Below are positions 20,971-28,419 of a DNA stretch of 28,419 nt, one piece after another. Position 1 is the first letter of the stretch. Every line of letters begins with the position of its first letter. The position numbers and the translations under genes were made by a program. The stretch spans positions 1 through 28,419 of the forward strand of contig DASXLL010000282.1 of assembly GCA_036496265.1 (NCBI GenBank), written 5' to 3'. The notes under the pieces were generated by a model. That model was not told the origin of the DNA, searched no databases, and worked only from the letters and a program-made list of their open reading frames with translations. Source of the stretch: CAYLLN01 sp036496265. Its GTDB lineage: Bacteria > Planctomycetota > Planctomycetia > Pirellulales > Pirellulaceae.

Positions 20971-21906
20971 TTAGCAAACCAGCGGTGTGGTGACTGCTTC
21001 GGGCATCGATTGCGCCGACGCCGGCAGGACGACGCCCGAACTGGGACTCGCCGCTGACTCAGCGTTGGCTCGCTCCAAGATCTGCATTAGGCATTGCAGC
21101 GTCATGAGCATGTCGGTGCTGGTTAGGATGCCTTTGACCTGGTCGTTTTCGACGACGGGCACGCAGGAAATTCGCCAGTGGAGCGCGAGCGTGATCGCGT
21201 GGCTCAAAAGCGTGTCTGGGAAAATCGTTTTCGGCTGCGCGGTCATGATGTCCGCGGCCCGGCGGCCTTTGCGATTGGCGATGTCGCGGTCGCTGATGAT
21301 GCCCAGCAGCTTGTCCTTCCGCATTACGAGCAGGTGGTGAAAGCCTTCGGTTTCCATCAGCGATTTCAGGTCGCTGACGAGAGTCGTCGGCTCGACCGCC
21401 CGTACTTTTCGCGACATGACATGCCGCGTCTCGATGCGGCTATGCAAGACATCGTCGAAATTTCGCAGCAAGACGCGTTGAATGTCCTGCCGCTTTTTGA
21501 AGTTCGGATTGGTCGGAGTTTCCGGCGCGATCTCCGTTTGGCAGTCGATTTCTTTAACCGCCCGCCGGGCGTGCCATTTGCGGTAACAACTGTGCCCAAC
21601 GAGGGCGACAGCCGCAATCAACACACCCCAGGCGAAAGCATGCATGGGGGGGAAGGCGGCGCTGAATAGCGGGAGAGCTTCTGGGTTGGCCACGGGTCTA
21701 TTAACTGAATCGAGCCGCGGGCTGACAGCGGCTGCGGGAGAACCGAGCGCCAGGGCCGAGCGGCGAAACGCACCATCGGCCATGAAGCGCATTGCATCGG
21801 CGCCCAACAGAATCGCCCCGGCGATCAGTGCCATGATGATGGCATATTCGGTCGAAGTGGCCCCGTTTTGATCGTTATGGAGTTTGGCAAAGACGCGGGG
21901 CTGCAT
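20971..21906 (-). CDS. Flp-pilin-like N-terminus fused to a CBS domain pair
   Basis: 311 residues from ATG 21906. Residues 10-40 (NDQNGATSTEYAIIMALIAG) look like a Flp pilin: ...GATSTEY then a hydrophobic helix. A second helix (AFAWGVLIAAVALVGHS) precedes a basic linker. The C-terminal part is a CBS pair: MSRKVRAVEPTTLVSDLKSLM ... LLGIISDRDIANRKG, then ADIMTAQPKTIFPDTL ... VVENDQVKGILTSTDML. CBS pairs bind adenosyl ligands and usually regulate a partner. The pilin-CBS combination is not one I know. AGGAA stands upstream of ATG 21906. Boundaries of the helices are approximate. Confidence 0.8.
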   Translation of the reverse strand: MQPRVFAKLHNDQNGATSTEYAIIMALIAGAILLGADAMRFMADGAFRRSALALGSPAAAVSPRLDSVNRPVANPEALPLFSAAFPPMHAFAWGVLIAAVALVGHSCYRKWHARRAVKEIDCQTEIAPETPTNPNFKKRQDIQRVLLRNFDDVLHSRIETRHVMSRKVRAVEPTTLVSDLKSLMETEGFHHLLVMRKDKLLGIISDRDIANRKGRRAADIMTAQPKTIFPDTLLSHAITLALHWRISCVPVVENDQVKGILTSTDMLMTLQCLMQILERANAESAASPSSGVVLPASAQSMPEAVTTPLVC

Positions 21907-22083
21907 GTGGGACGGTTCCTGGTTTCGAATAAGTCCGAGAAATGCCAACCGGCAAATCTAGCTCAGGGCAGTTGCAGAAAGTGCGCGAAACCGCCGGTCG
22001 ATTGTGCGGGTCGTGCCGGGAATTGCACGTCCAGCGGGGGGAGGTCCCCCGGGCGTCCCGTCTCTGAGGGGAGCGGGAGAGAT

Positions 22084-23523
22084 TTAAGCGAGCAGCTCGC
22101 GGACGACGCGGGCCTTTTCGACGCCGGTGAGCTTGGCGTCGAGACCTTGGAATTTGAACGTGAGCCGCTCGTGGTCGAGGCCGAGGAGATGCAGAATGGT
22201 GGCGTGCATGTCGCGGACGTGGACGCGGTTTTCGGTGGCGTTGAAGCCGAAATCGTCGCTTTGGCCGAGGGTGATGCCGGATTTCACCCCGCCGCCGGCG
22301 AGCCACATGGTGAAGGCGTTAGGGTGGTGGTCGCGGCCGTCGTTGCCGCCTTGGACCATCGGAGTGCGGCCGAATTCGCCGCCCCAGATGACTAGCGTTT
22401 GGTCGAGGAGGCCGCGCTGCTTGAGGTCTTTGAGGAGTGCGGCGGAGGCTTTGTCGGTGTCGAGGCAGTTTTGCTTGATGTCTTTGGTCAAATTGCCGTG
22501 CTGATCCCAGGCTTCGTGGAAAAGTTGCACGTAGCGAACGCCGCGCTCGACGAGTCGCCGCGCGAGGAGGCAGTTGTTCGCAAAAGACGATTTGCCGGGC
22601 TCGGCGCCGTACAGGTCAAGCATGGTTTGCGGCTCGCTGGTCAAATCCATGAGCTCGGGCGCGCTGGCCTGCATGCGGAAGGCCATTTCGAAGCTGCTCG
22701 TGCGGGTGGCGATTTCGGGATCGCCGACGATGGAGAGCCGATGCTGATTGAGCTTGCCGATGGCTTCGATGGCGTCGCCCTGCATTTGCCGATCGATGCC
22801 CGGCGGGTTGGCGAGGAATAGCACGGGCTCGCTGCCGCCCCGGAACTGGACGCCTTGATAGACGGTGGGCAGAAAGCCGCTGCCCCAATTGCTGTTGCCG
22901 CCGCTGGGGCCTTTTTTGCCGCTGGAGAAAACAATGAAGGCAGGCAGATCCTGCGATTCGCTGCCGAGGCCGTAAGTGACCCAGGAACCCATGCTGGGCC
23001 GGCCGAACTGCTGGTTGCCGGTGTTCATCAGAATCTGGGCCGGCGCGTGGTTGAAGGCGTCGGTGACCATCGATTTGACGATGGCGATGTCATCGACGAC
23101 CGTCGCCAAGTGCGGCAGGAGGTCGGTCAGCTCGGCTCCGCACTGGCCATATTTATCGAACTTGAATTTGGGACCGAGGAGCTTGGAGTTCGGATTGATG
23201 AAGGCGGCGCGATAGCCCTTGAGCAACTCGGCCGGCGGGAGCTTGCCGTCCCATTTGGCGAGCTCGGGCTTGTTATCGAACAATTCCAGATGGCTGGGGG
23301 CGCCGGCCATGAAGAGATAGATGACGTTTTTGGCTTTGGCGGGAAAATGGCTGGGGCGGGCGGTCAGCGGCCCGGCGGGTGCTTCGGCCGCTTTTGTTGT
23401 GTTGCCGGCGAGCAATTCGCCCATGGCGGCTGCGCCGAGGCCGACGGCGCAGTCTTTGAGGAACCAGCGGCGGGCGAGGGAGCTTGCGCTGTAGCCGCGA
23501 TGAATGTGGGTTTGGCAGTGCAT
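22084..23523 (-). CDS. DUF1501 protein with twin-arginine signal
   Basis: 479 residues of the DUF1501 family, sulfatase-like fold proteins abundant in planctomycetes and usually secreted. Near the N-terminus is a Tat signal, ARRWFLKDCAVGLGAAAMG. Then follow NVIYLFMAGAPSHLELFDNKP, LLPHLATVVDDIAIVKSM, SWVTYGLGSESQDLPAFIVF, VRYVQLFHEAWDQHGN and VIWGGEFGRTPMVQGGNDGRDHHPNAFTMWLAGGG. They normally pair with a DUF1549/DUF1553 cytochrome-type partner, and none is adjacent here. The activity is undefined in this family. Confidence 0.92.
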   Translation of the reverse strand: MHCQTHIHRGYSASSLARRWFLKDCAVGLGAAAMGELLAGNTTKAAEAPAGPLTARPSHFPAKAKNVIYLFMAGAPSHLELFDNKPELAKWDGKLPPAELLKGYRAAFINPNSKLLGPKFKFDKYGQCGAELTDLLPHLATVVDDIAIVKSMVTDAFNHAPAQILMNTGNQQFGRPSMGSWVTYGLGSESQDLPAFIVFSSGKKGPSGGNSNWGSGFLPTVYQGVQFRGGSEPVLFLANPPGIDRQMQGDAIEAIGKLNQHRLSIVGDPEIATRTSSFEMAFRMQASAPELMDLTSEPQTMLDLYGAEPGKSSFANNCLLARRLVERGVRYVQLFHEAWDQHGNLTKDIKQNCLDTDKASAALLKDLKQRGLLDQTLVIWGGEFGRTPMVQGGNDGRDHHPNAFTMWLAGGGVKSGITLGQSDDFGFNATENRVHVRDMHATILHLLGLDHERLTFKFQGLDAKLTGVEKARVVRELLA

Positions 23524-23613
23524 TACGCCAGTTTAGCATCAGGCGGAGTTTGATGCCTCTGATCGAACGCAATTGTTGGGCGCAACTGACGCGGGCGTGC
23601 GGCGGATAGGCGG

Positions 23614-24075
23614 TCAGAGCAACTCCAAAACGTGTTCGCCGCCGTGCGCTGGGTTTCCGGTCAATGTCGCCGCGAGTGGATTAACCACCAAGTCCAAGAC
23701 CTCAAGGGGTATCTGCCCAACGAGAGCCGGGACGTTGTCGGGCACTTCCATCACCTCCACAATGCACTCGCGATCCATAATGGTGAGGCGGATTGCGTCG
23801 TAAATGGCCGCCGTCCGGATGCCGTTCGTCGTCGTGACAGCTCGATCGCGGGACTTACTGAGTCCGAGTTGTTCGATGTAACGAGTAGGCAGCGAAAACA
23901 GAGTGGGACCTGTATCAACCAATGCGTCCATGATTTCAAGGCGTCGCACTTTGTCGGGCGGAATTTTTCCACTCTGTGCATCCCACAAATCGCGAAGATT
24001 CTCGACGCGAACTTTCGTTGTCACGCGACCCAAGTTGTTGTCCTCCACAACTTCCAGAAGCAGGTTTTCGGCCAC
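23614..24075 (-). CDS. Retropepsin-like aspartic protease family protein
   Basis: 153 residues, GTG start at 24075 with AAGGA nine bases upstream. The DTG motif in MDALVDTGPTLFSLP and the downstream strand VPALVGQIPLEVLDLVV fit the single-domain retropepsin-like proteins of bacteria (aspartyl protease, COG3577/DUF-type), which may dimerise. No signal peptide is visible, so it is cytosolic. Catalysis by the bacterial members is seldom shown. No partner gene is next to it. Confidence 0.78.
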   Translation of the reverse strand: MAENLLLEVVEDNNLGRVTTKVRVENLRDLWDAQSGKIPPDKVRRLEIMDALVDTGPTLFSLPTRYIEQLGLSKSRDRAVTTTNGIRTAAIYDAIRLTIMDRECIVEVMEVPDNVPALVGQIPLEVLDLVVNPLAATLTGNPAHGGEHVLELL

Positions 24076-24189
24076 GGTGACGTTCCTTTAGAAATGCGCA
24101 CGGCACCGCCTTCGGTACCATCAGTTTAGCGCACGGCGGCGGGCGCGCCTATGTTTTGTCGCCGCATGGCGCTGTTTGCCGACTTGCTG

Positions 24190-24240
24190 GACGACGCAGA
24201 GCGTCGGGGGCGGGCGCGTTTCCACGCAGAGCGTGGGAAC
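24190..24240. repeat. Two AGA-loop hairpins, GACGC/GCGTC and CCACGC/GCGTGG
   Basis: GACGC-AGA-GCGTC (about 24193-24205) and TCCACGC-AGA-GCGTGGGA (about 24221-24239) share the same AGA loop. The second, with GCGTTT before it and AACGAGG after it, is the source of FPRRAWERGT-type peptides in translation, which I recall from many planctomycetes. Both lie in the gap upstream of the retropepsin-like gene. Confidence 0.65.
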
Positions 24241-24246
24241 GAGGAA

Positions 24247-24266
24247 CCGCCGCGTGGACGCGGCGG
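24247..24266. repeat. CCGCCGCG-TGGA-CGCGGCGG hairpin
   Basis: Perfect 8-bp stem with a TGGA loop, followed by CTAAGCG. The loop and trailing 'TAA' resemble the first hairpin of the REP copies at 7734 and 8427 but with a different stem, so it may be a related REP subtype. Confidence 0.7.
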
Positions 24267-24329
24267 CTAAGCGCGACGAGGTTCGCCACACACGGCGGAA
24301 TGCGGCGGCCCATAGTGACTGATAATTAC

Positions 24330-24361
24330 CGGGGGACTTACGTCCCCCGCTCGCCTTTTTT
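24330..24361. repeat. CGGGGGAC-TTAC-GTCCCCCG hairpin with T-run
   Basis: Perfect 8-bp stem, then CTCGCC and TTTTTT on the plus strand. On the plus strand it resembles an intrinsic terminator, but no plus-strand gene ends here. It sits at the 3' end of the minus-strand surface protein gene, so it is more likely a dispersed repeat. Confidence 0.6.
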
Positions 24362-24362
24362 A

Positions 24363-25346
24363 CTACCAGCCGCAGCCGGTGTTGCAGGCGGGGACCTGAT
24401 AGGTGACCTGTTTGGCCACCATCGTGCAGACGGGGACGGTGACCTGCCTTTGGATTTGTTGGGGGACCATGACCGTGTAGTTGACGGTGCGCTGTTCCAT
24501 TACGGGCTTAAGCGTTGTTTGAGCGACTTGACGTTCGATTTGTTTGGCGACGGGAACCATGTAGCTCACCTCGCGTGTCTTCGTCTCGAAGACGGGCTTG
24601 GCGACTTGCTCCTGAATCGTGCGCTGCTCCTGGCGGCAGGTCATGACTTGATATTGGAACGACTCTTCGACGAATTGCGGCCTATAGGTAGTAACGGGCA
24701 CCTGCTCGGTGACCATCTTCGGCATCCAGACCTGGCAGCTATGCGTGCAGCCGCAGCAGTCGGTGTAGCTTTGCGTCGTCCAGGCACCGGCGTCGCGACA
24801 GACGGTCGTCGTTTCTTGGACGGCGACGGGCTTGCAGACGGTGCGAGTGCCGGTTCGCGTTTCCAGTTGCGGGACTTCCACCGTGAAATTTCGGCTGACG
24901 GTCTCATAAGTCAGGCGGTAGGCCGTGTATTGCTGCTGCGAGGTGCGTTGCTCGGGCACAACAATCGTTTGCGTGCAATTGACCATTTGCGTTTCTGGCA
25001 CCATTCGGCAAACGTTGACAGTTTGCTGGCGCACTTCTGGCCTGCAGACGACAGTCGGGACGGTCATCGTTTGGTAACTCATCTGCGGCACCATGACGGT
25101 GCAGGTGACAGTTTGTGGAGCGTATGCTGCGGCCGGAGCTTGAGTTGGCGCTTGTGTGGCGGATTGGGTCGGTGCCTGCGCGGGGGTCTGGCTCGGCGTT
25201 TGTGCCGGCGCTTTGCTGGGCGAATCGCTTGGAGAGGAGGCGGCACTCGGTGGCGGGGGCAGCGTGTTCGGCTGAGCCAACAGCGCCGATGCACTGGCCG
25301 CACAGAGTACTGTCGAGCAGAATAGGAGCCACGACGTGCGCTTCAT
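24363..25346 (-). CDS. Secreted Cys-rich surface protein (YTV-like repeats)
   Basis: About 327 residues from ATG 25346, with GGAG 9 bases upstream. A signal peptide (MKRTSWLLFCSTVLCAASASALLAQ) and a low-complexity linker of Pro/Ala/Thr/Gln (QTPSQTPAQAPTQSATQ) precede a domain of repeated short strands such as YQTMTVPTVVCRPEV, TVNVCRMVPETQMV, NYTVMVPQQIQRQV and TYQVPACNTGCGW. There are many cysteines, including TDCCGCTHSC. The repeating V-P-x and Y-x-V pattern resembles planctomycete YTV-type surface proteins. Regular disulphides are plausible. A cell-wall or surface role is inferred only. Confidence 0.75.
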   Translation of the reverse strand: MKRTSWLLFCSTVLCAASASALLAQPNTLPPPPSAASSPSDSPSKAPAQTPSQTPAQAPTQSATQAPTQAPAAAYAPQTVTCTVMVPQMSYQTMTVPTVVCRPEVRQQTVNVCRMVPETQMVNCTQTIVVPEQRTSQQQYTAYRLTYETVSRNFTVEVPQLETRTGTRTVCKPVAVQETTTVCRDAGAWTTQSYTDCCGCTHSCQVWMPKMVTEQVPVTTYRPQFVEESFQYQVMTCRQEQRTIQEQVAKPVFETKTREVSYMVPVAKQIERQVAQTTLKPVMEQRTVNYTVMVPQQIQRQVTVPVCTMVAKQVTYQVPACNTGCGW

Positions 25347-25534
25347 TATCCAATCTCCAAGGTGTGAGTCTCTAAGTTGCGATGCCGCCACCGCCGAGCG
25401 GTGGTTTTGTCGCGGTGAACCGGCTCGCCAAACACTGTAATCTGGGTAATGTAAGCAGACTATGCCGCCAAGCGAAGCCTGTGGCCGCCATATTTAGCAA
25501 AAAATGTTCCCTCGAAAGCAAAAAGGAAGCTCCC

Positions 25535-26956
25535 GTGACGCGATTCGTCTGTGTTGTGGTCTGCATGGGTTTGGCCCTCGTAGCGGTCATGTATGGCGCA
25601 GTGCCGAATGAGGAAAACCAGGCCGATGAGAGCGTCGCGGCTCGAATAACCAAGAAGCGCGGCAGTTTTTTGACTGTCCTCGACCTCGGCGCGAAGGGAG
25701 ACGGCGAGGCCGATGATACTGCGGCGATTCAGGAGATCATTGACGCCAAGTGCGGCTCGATTCGGTTTCCCGCGGGTGCTTATCGCATCACGAAGCCGCT
25801 GGTCGTGGAGCTCGACCGCGTCGGCCTTACGTCATTTGTAGCTGACGGGACGGCGCGGCTAATCATGGATGGCGCCGGGCCGGCGATTCGCTTTGTGGGA
25901 ACGCATACGACGGGCAGCGCAGCTCCGAATACGGTGAAGCCGGAGGTTTGGGATCGGCAGCGGATGCCGGTCGTCGAGGGGTTGGCGATCGTGGGCAACC
26001 ATGAGGAGGCGGACGGCATTGAAGCGGCGGGCACGTTTCAGCTTACGCTCCGCGGCGTGCACATTCGCAAGTGCCGCCATGGTGTGCACCTGGTCAACCG
26101 CAATCGCAATGTGCTCATCGATGGCTGCCACATTTATGAAAACAGCGGCAGCGGCGTTTTTTATGACCATGTCGATTTGCATCAGTCGAATATTTCGGCC
26201 AGCCACATCAGTTATTGCCGTCAGGGAGGCGTCGTTGTTCGCGGAGGGAATGTTCGCAACATTCACATTGCGGGGTGCGACATCGAGGCCAACGAGTCCA
26301 AAGACGGACCGCCATCGGCGAATGTGCTGCTCGACTGTGCTGATGGCAGCGTGGCGGAGGTGGCGATCACCGGCTGCACGATTCAGCATGGCAAGGAAGC
26401 GCCCGATTCCGCCAACATTCGCATTCTCGGCCGCGGGTTCATGGAGCGCCGGGGCGAGCAAATGCCGTTCAACTGTGGCAACGTGACGATCGGCAATAAT
26501 GTGCTCTCGGACGTGCAGACCAACATTCACCTCGACGGCGTGCGGGGCGTGACGATCACCGGGAATACATTCTGGCAGGGCTACGAGCACAATTTGCTCG
26601 TGGAAAACTCATCACATGTGATCGTGGGGCCGAACATGATGGAGCGGAATCCGCTGTATAGCTACACAAGCGAAGGGAAGTGCAATGTAGTCTTTCGCGA
26701 TTGTCGCGATTGCACGATTAACGGACTACATCTGCACAATGTGATTGATAGCGAGGCGGGGCTGACGATCGAGAAATGCCAGCGAATGCATGTCGTCGGC
26801 TGCACGATTCTGGACTGCGATAATGTGGGCCTGCTCGTGAAGGCGTCGAACGATATTCACTGGGACGCGAGCATCATCAGCGACAGCCGGGACGGGGCGG
26901 AGAGCTTACGCGTGAAGGTGGTTGATGCGGCCGGCAAAGTTGTGGAGCAGAAATGA
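25535..26956 (+). CDS. Secreted right-handed beta-helix (pectate-lyase-fold) protein
   Basis: 473 residues from GTG 25535, supported by AAGGAAG about 8 bases upstream; an ATG at 25382 is in frame but adds a leader of no clear meaning. A signal peptide (TRFVCVVVCMGLALVAVMYGA) is followed by the pectate-lyase-3 type opening LDLGAKGDGEADDTAAIQ and FPAGAYRITKPL. The rest is parallel beta-helix coils (VHIRKCRHGVHLVNRNRNVLI, ISYCRQGGVVVRG, VTITGNTFW, ENSSHVIVGP, CTINGLHLHNV). The fold is usual in polysaccharide lyases, epimerases and phage tailspikes. The catalytic residues and substrate cannot be read. Confidence 0.88.
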   Translation: MTRFVCVVVCMGLALVAVMYGAVPNEENQADESVAARITKKRGSFLTVLDLGAKGDGEADDTAAIQEIIDAKCGSIRFPAGAYRITKPLVVELDRVGLTSFVADGTARLIMDGAGPAIRFVGTHTTGSAAPNTVKPEVWDRQRMPVVEGLAIVGNHEEADGIEAAGTFQLTLRGVHIRKCRHGVHLVNRNRNVLIDGCHIYENSGSGVFYDHVDLHQSNISASHISYCRQGGVVVRGGNVRNIHIAGCDIEANESKDGPPSANVLLDCADGSVAEVAITGCTIQHGKEAPDSANIRILGRGFMERRGEQMPFNCGNVTIGNNVLSDVQTNIHLDGVRGVTITGNTFWQGYEHNLLVENSSHVIVGPNMMERNPLYSYTSEGKCNVVFRDCRDCTINGLHLHNVIDSEAGLTIEKCQRMHVVGCTILDCDNVGLLVKASNDIHWDASIISDSRDGAESLRVKVVDAAGKVVEQK

Positions 26957-26987
26957 GCGGTTTTGGCGCCTGACGCGGCGGTCGAGA

Positions 26988-27419
26988 TTAGGGTGCCTTT
27001 TCCAGCTCCAATTCAATGTTGTTTGGGCCCGGCTTGACCTCGACGGTCAGGCCGCTGCTATCCAAGTTGGCGTATTTGGCAGACAGCTTCGACTTGGTTG
27101 GCGGCTTGTCAGGATCAGGATTATTGGGCTGGTTGATCGCCACACGATATTTACCCGGCATCGCCCCGTCGTTGGCTCCAAAGGTGGATAGCCTGAAGGT
27201 GCCGTCGGGGTTCACCTCGCCCACGGCGCTTGTCTTGCCCCCCTCCGCCTCAAACGACAACGAATAACCCGCCAGCACGCTGACGTCGCTGCCGTCTTTC
27301 AATTTGACGCGGCCATTCACGGGCGCTGTTTTGCCCTCGCCGCAGCCCACGAGACAAGCCAACAGCGCAAGTGCGAGGCCCAACCGTTGCACGGTAAATT
27401 CCCCGAGGGACAAATCCAT
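26988..27419 (-). CDS. Lipoprotein with transthyretin-like domain
   Basis: About 143 residues from ATG 27419, preferred over 27440 because GGAAGG lies seven bases upstream. The signal MDLSLGEFTVQRLGLALALL ends in lipobox LVGC. The remainder (VNGRVKLKDGSDVSVL, GEVNPDGTFRLSTFG, MPGKYRVAINQP, LTVEVKPGPNNIELEL) is the carboxypeptidase-regulatory/transthyretin-like beta sandwich seen in many planctomycete lipoproteins, commonly encoded next to a DUF1559 gene as here (24 bases downstream of it). Probably co-transcribed with that gene. Confidence 0.8.
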   Translation of the reverse strand: MDLSLGEFTVQRLGLALALLACLVGCGEGKTAPVNGRVKLKDGSDVSVLAGYSLSFEAEGGKTSAVGEVNPDGTFRLSTFGANDGAMPGKYRVAINQPNNPDPDKPPTKSKLSAKYANLDSSGLTVEVKPGPNNIELELEKAP

Positions 27420-27443
27420 TGCGTGCCTTCCAAACATCAAAAG

Positions 27444-28418
27444 TTATTCAAGATTGACGGCCATGCCGTCGAAGCGGTGGGCGAGGTAGCCCAACATGGT
27501 GAGATCGATCTCGTTGCGGATTACTCGCACGGCGCCGTCCCCCATGACAAACTGACAAACGCCTGGATGCCAGCTTCCAAAGCGGCTCATGTTGCCCGTT
27601 ATCGTTGGGCTGCGGATGATCGCATTGCCGACACCTGCCTTTTTGAAGGGCTGGCCGTTATCGCCGTTATAGGTCGAGCCTTCGAAGTCGAGCTCCTTCA
27701 CGGAAATGTGCTTCTCGCCCAGGAAGAGGGTATTGCTGAGGCCGTCGGTGATCATCGCCAGGCGCATGGGTTTACCCTTGTACCAGAACGGCCCGTTGCA
27801 GGCCGTGTCGATCGTATAGACGATGCCGCTGAAGGGTGAATCGGGATAGTAATCGGTCTGACCGTCCTTCGTGCCGCAGTTGACGGCATAATCCGACACG
27901 CCACCGGGCACAAACGGAGCAGTGGCGGCCCCTTGCAACCTGTCGAAGTTGTTGTCCTTGCTTTGCCGGGGCGCCTTGCGACGGCTGGGACAGAGCATGA
28001 CCGAGGCCGATGGCAGGCGGGCTTGATCAATCTGGGCATAATAGTTCTTTTTGAGGTCCCATAGCCCGTATTGGGCTTGCTGCTCGATGTAGGGCAGAAT
28101 CAGGACCGCCCAGGTTTCGCTGGGGTCGGTGCGCGTGTACGGCAGCATCTTGTTAATATCTTCGAAGTTGATGACGCCCAGGCCCATCTGCCGGAGGTGA
28201 CTCGAGCACTGAATGCGCCGCGACGCTTCGCGGGCCGATTGAACCGCAGGAAGCAAGAGCGCCACGAGAACGCCGATGATGGCGATGACGACCAGCAGCT
28301 CCACCAATGTAAAACCGTGTAGGGGCCTGGGGGAGTTGGTACGCTTCCCCCTGGTAGTTGGAAGTTCTTGGCCCCTAACACGGAGATTGTCTTTATGTTG
28401 CAGAACGTGGCTGGTTTT
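27444..28418 (-). CDS. DUF1559 pseudopilin-like protein, 5' end beyond the window
   Basis: The frame runs to the window edge without a stop or ATG, so the start is probably outside, or a rare start codon is used. The prepilin segment is HGFTLVELLVVIAIIG, followed by LPAVQSAREASRR. Then come CSSHLRQMGLGVINFE, LCPSRRKAPRQSKD, MRLAMITDGLSNTLFLGEKH and HPGVCQFVMGDGAVRV, which is the DUF1559 domain. About 35 extra residues precede the prepilin segment in this frame; they overlap a 65-bp inverted repeat (28317-28381). It leads into a transthyretin-like lipoprotein gene, a common planctomycete pairing. Confidence 0.85.
   Translation of the reverse strand, partial: KTSHVLQHKDNLRVRGQELPTTRGKRTNSPRPLHGFTLVELLVVIAIIGVLVALLLPAVQSAREASRRIQCSSHLRQMGLGVINFEDINKMLPYTRTDPSETWAVLILPYIEQQAQYGLWDLKKNYYAQIDQARLPSASVMLCPSRRKAPRQSKDNNFDRLQGAATAPFVPGGVSDYAVNCGTKDGQTDYYPDSPFSGIVYTIDTACNGPFWYKGKPMRLAMITDGLSNTLFLGEKHISVKELDFEGSTYNGDNGQPFKKAGVGNAIIRSPTITGNMSRFGSWHPGVCQFVMGDGAVRVIRNEIDLTMLGYLAHRFDGMAVNLE
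28317..28381. repeat. Inverted repeat in the 5' region of the second DUF1559 gene
   Basis: Outer arms GTGTAGGGGCC (28317-28327) and GGCCCCTAACAC (28370-28381) differ by one extra base. An inner pair GGGGGA (28329-28334) and TCCCCC (28346-28351) forms a second stem. The total is 65 bp. It could be a miniature element or a structured leader of the minus-strand gene. Confidence 0.7.
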
Positions 28419-28419
28419 C

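Noticed and set aside
24330..24361. Intrinsic terminator
   Set aside because: Stem and T-run are on the plus strand, where no gene ends. The minus-strand gene finishing at 24363 would see A-runs before the stem, not a U-run after it.
25140..25230. Possible CRISPR-like repeat in the surface protein gene
   Set aside because: It codes for a Pro/Ala/Thr/Gln linker with irregular units and no spacers.
1..28419. tRNA, rRNA and known riboswitch search by eye
   Set aside because: No cloverleaf, rRNA core sequence or recognised riboswitch consensus was seen. A covariance-model scan could still find some.

Overview
The window looks like a chromosomal segment of a planctomycete (class Planctomycetia, Pirellulales-like; the exact genus cannot be read from the sequence). 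The evidence is the protein set: two DUF1559 'GFTLVELL' pseudopilin-type proteins, a twin-arginine DUF1501 protein, a Cys-type arylsulfatase, a SUMF1/FGE-fold secreted protein, the PVC-group small basic protein (TIGR04137-like), Flp-type pilins, a Cys-rich surface protein resembling planctomycete YTV proteins, and many secreted proteins of unknown function. No rRNA, tRNA, CRISPR array or prophage was recognised.

Layout. 1-3420: secreted serine hydrolase, a VapBC-type toxin-antitoxin pair and a SUMF1-fold protein, all on the minus strand. 3550-5970: lysA and two small proteins. 5970-8470: larA, the small basic protein, then a REP-associated tyrosine transposase (RAYT) flanked closely by two copies of a two-hairpin REP element. 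8445-10560: divergent aroA (minus) and tmk (plus). 10560-12760: one secreted protein, a repeat-dense stretch, and several small membrane or pilin-like genes. 12795-17624: outer-membrane barrel, DUF1559 protein, class II aldolase, lipoprotein, Flp pilin. 17631-20758: sulfatase and circularly permuted ATP-grasp protein. 20971-25346: pilin/CBS fusion, DUF1501, retropepsin-like protein, Cys-rich surface protein. 25535-28419: beta-helix protein, lipoprotein and a second DUF1559 gene running to the window edge. Most genes appear to be single transcription units. The housekeeping functions (lysine, aromatic amino acids, dTMP, aldolase) are scattered among secreted proteins.

The most notable layer is the repeat content. 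At least ten short repeat families lie between genes and also inside genes. Several are read in frame (serine hydrolase, aroA, the SUMF1-fold protein). Two repeats contain the stop codon of the neighbouring gene (aroA, tmk). Several families share one architecture: tandem units of 7-15 bp, often followed by an inverted tandem set. The strongest single observation is at the sulfatase start. An ATG with a good signal peptide is out of frame with the sulfatase body by exactly one copy of an 8-bp tandem repeat (four copies at 19006-19037). Three copies would give an intact secreted sulfatase, so this is either a phase-variable switch, a slippage mutation or an assembly error. A second copy of the same 8-bp repeat family lies in the N-terminal coding region of the SUMF1-fold protein. 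The RAYT gene carries an in-frame amber codon, after which the conserved C-terminus continues in the same frame.
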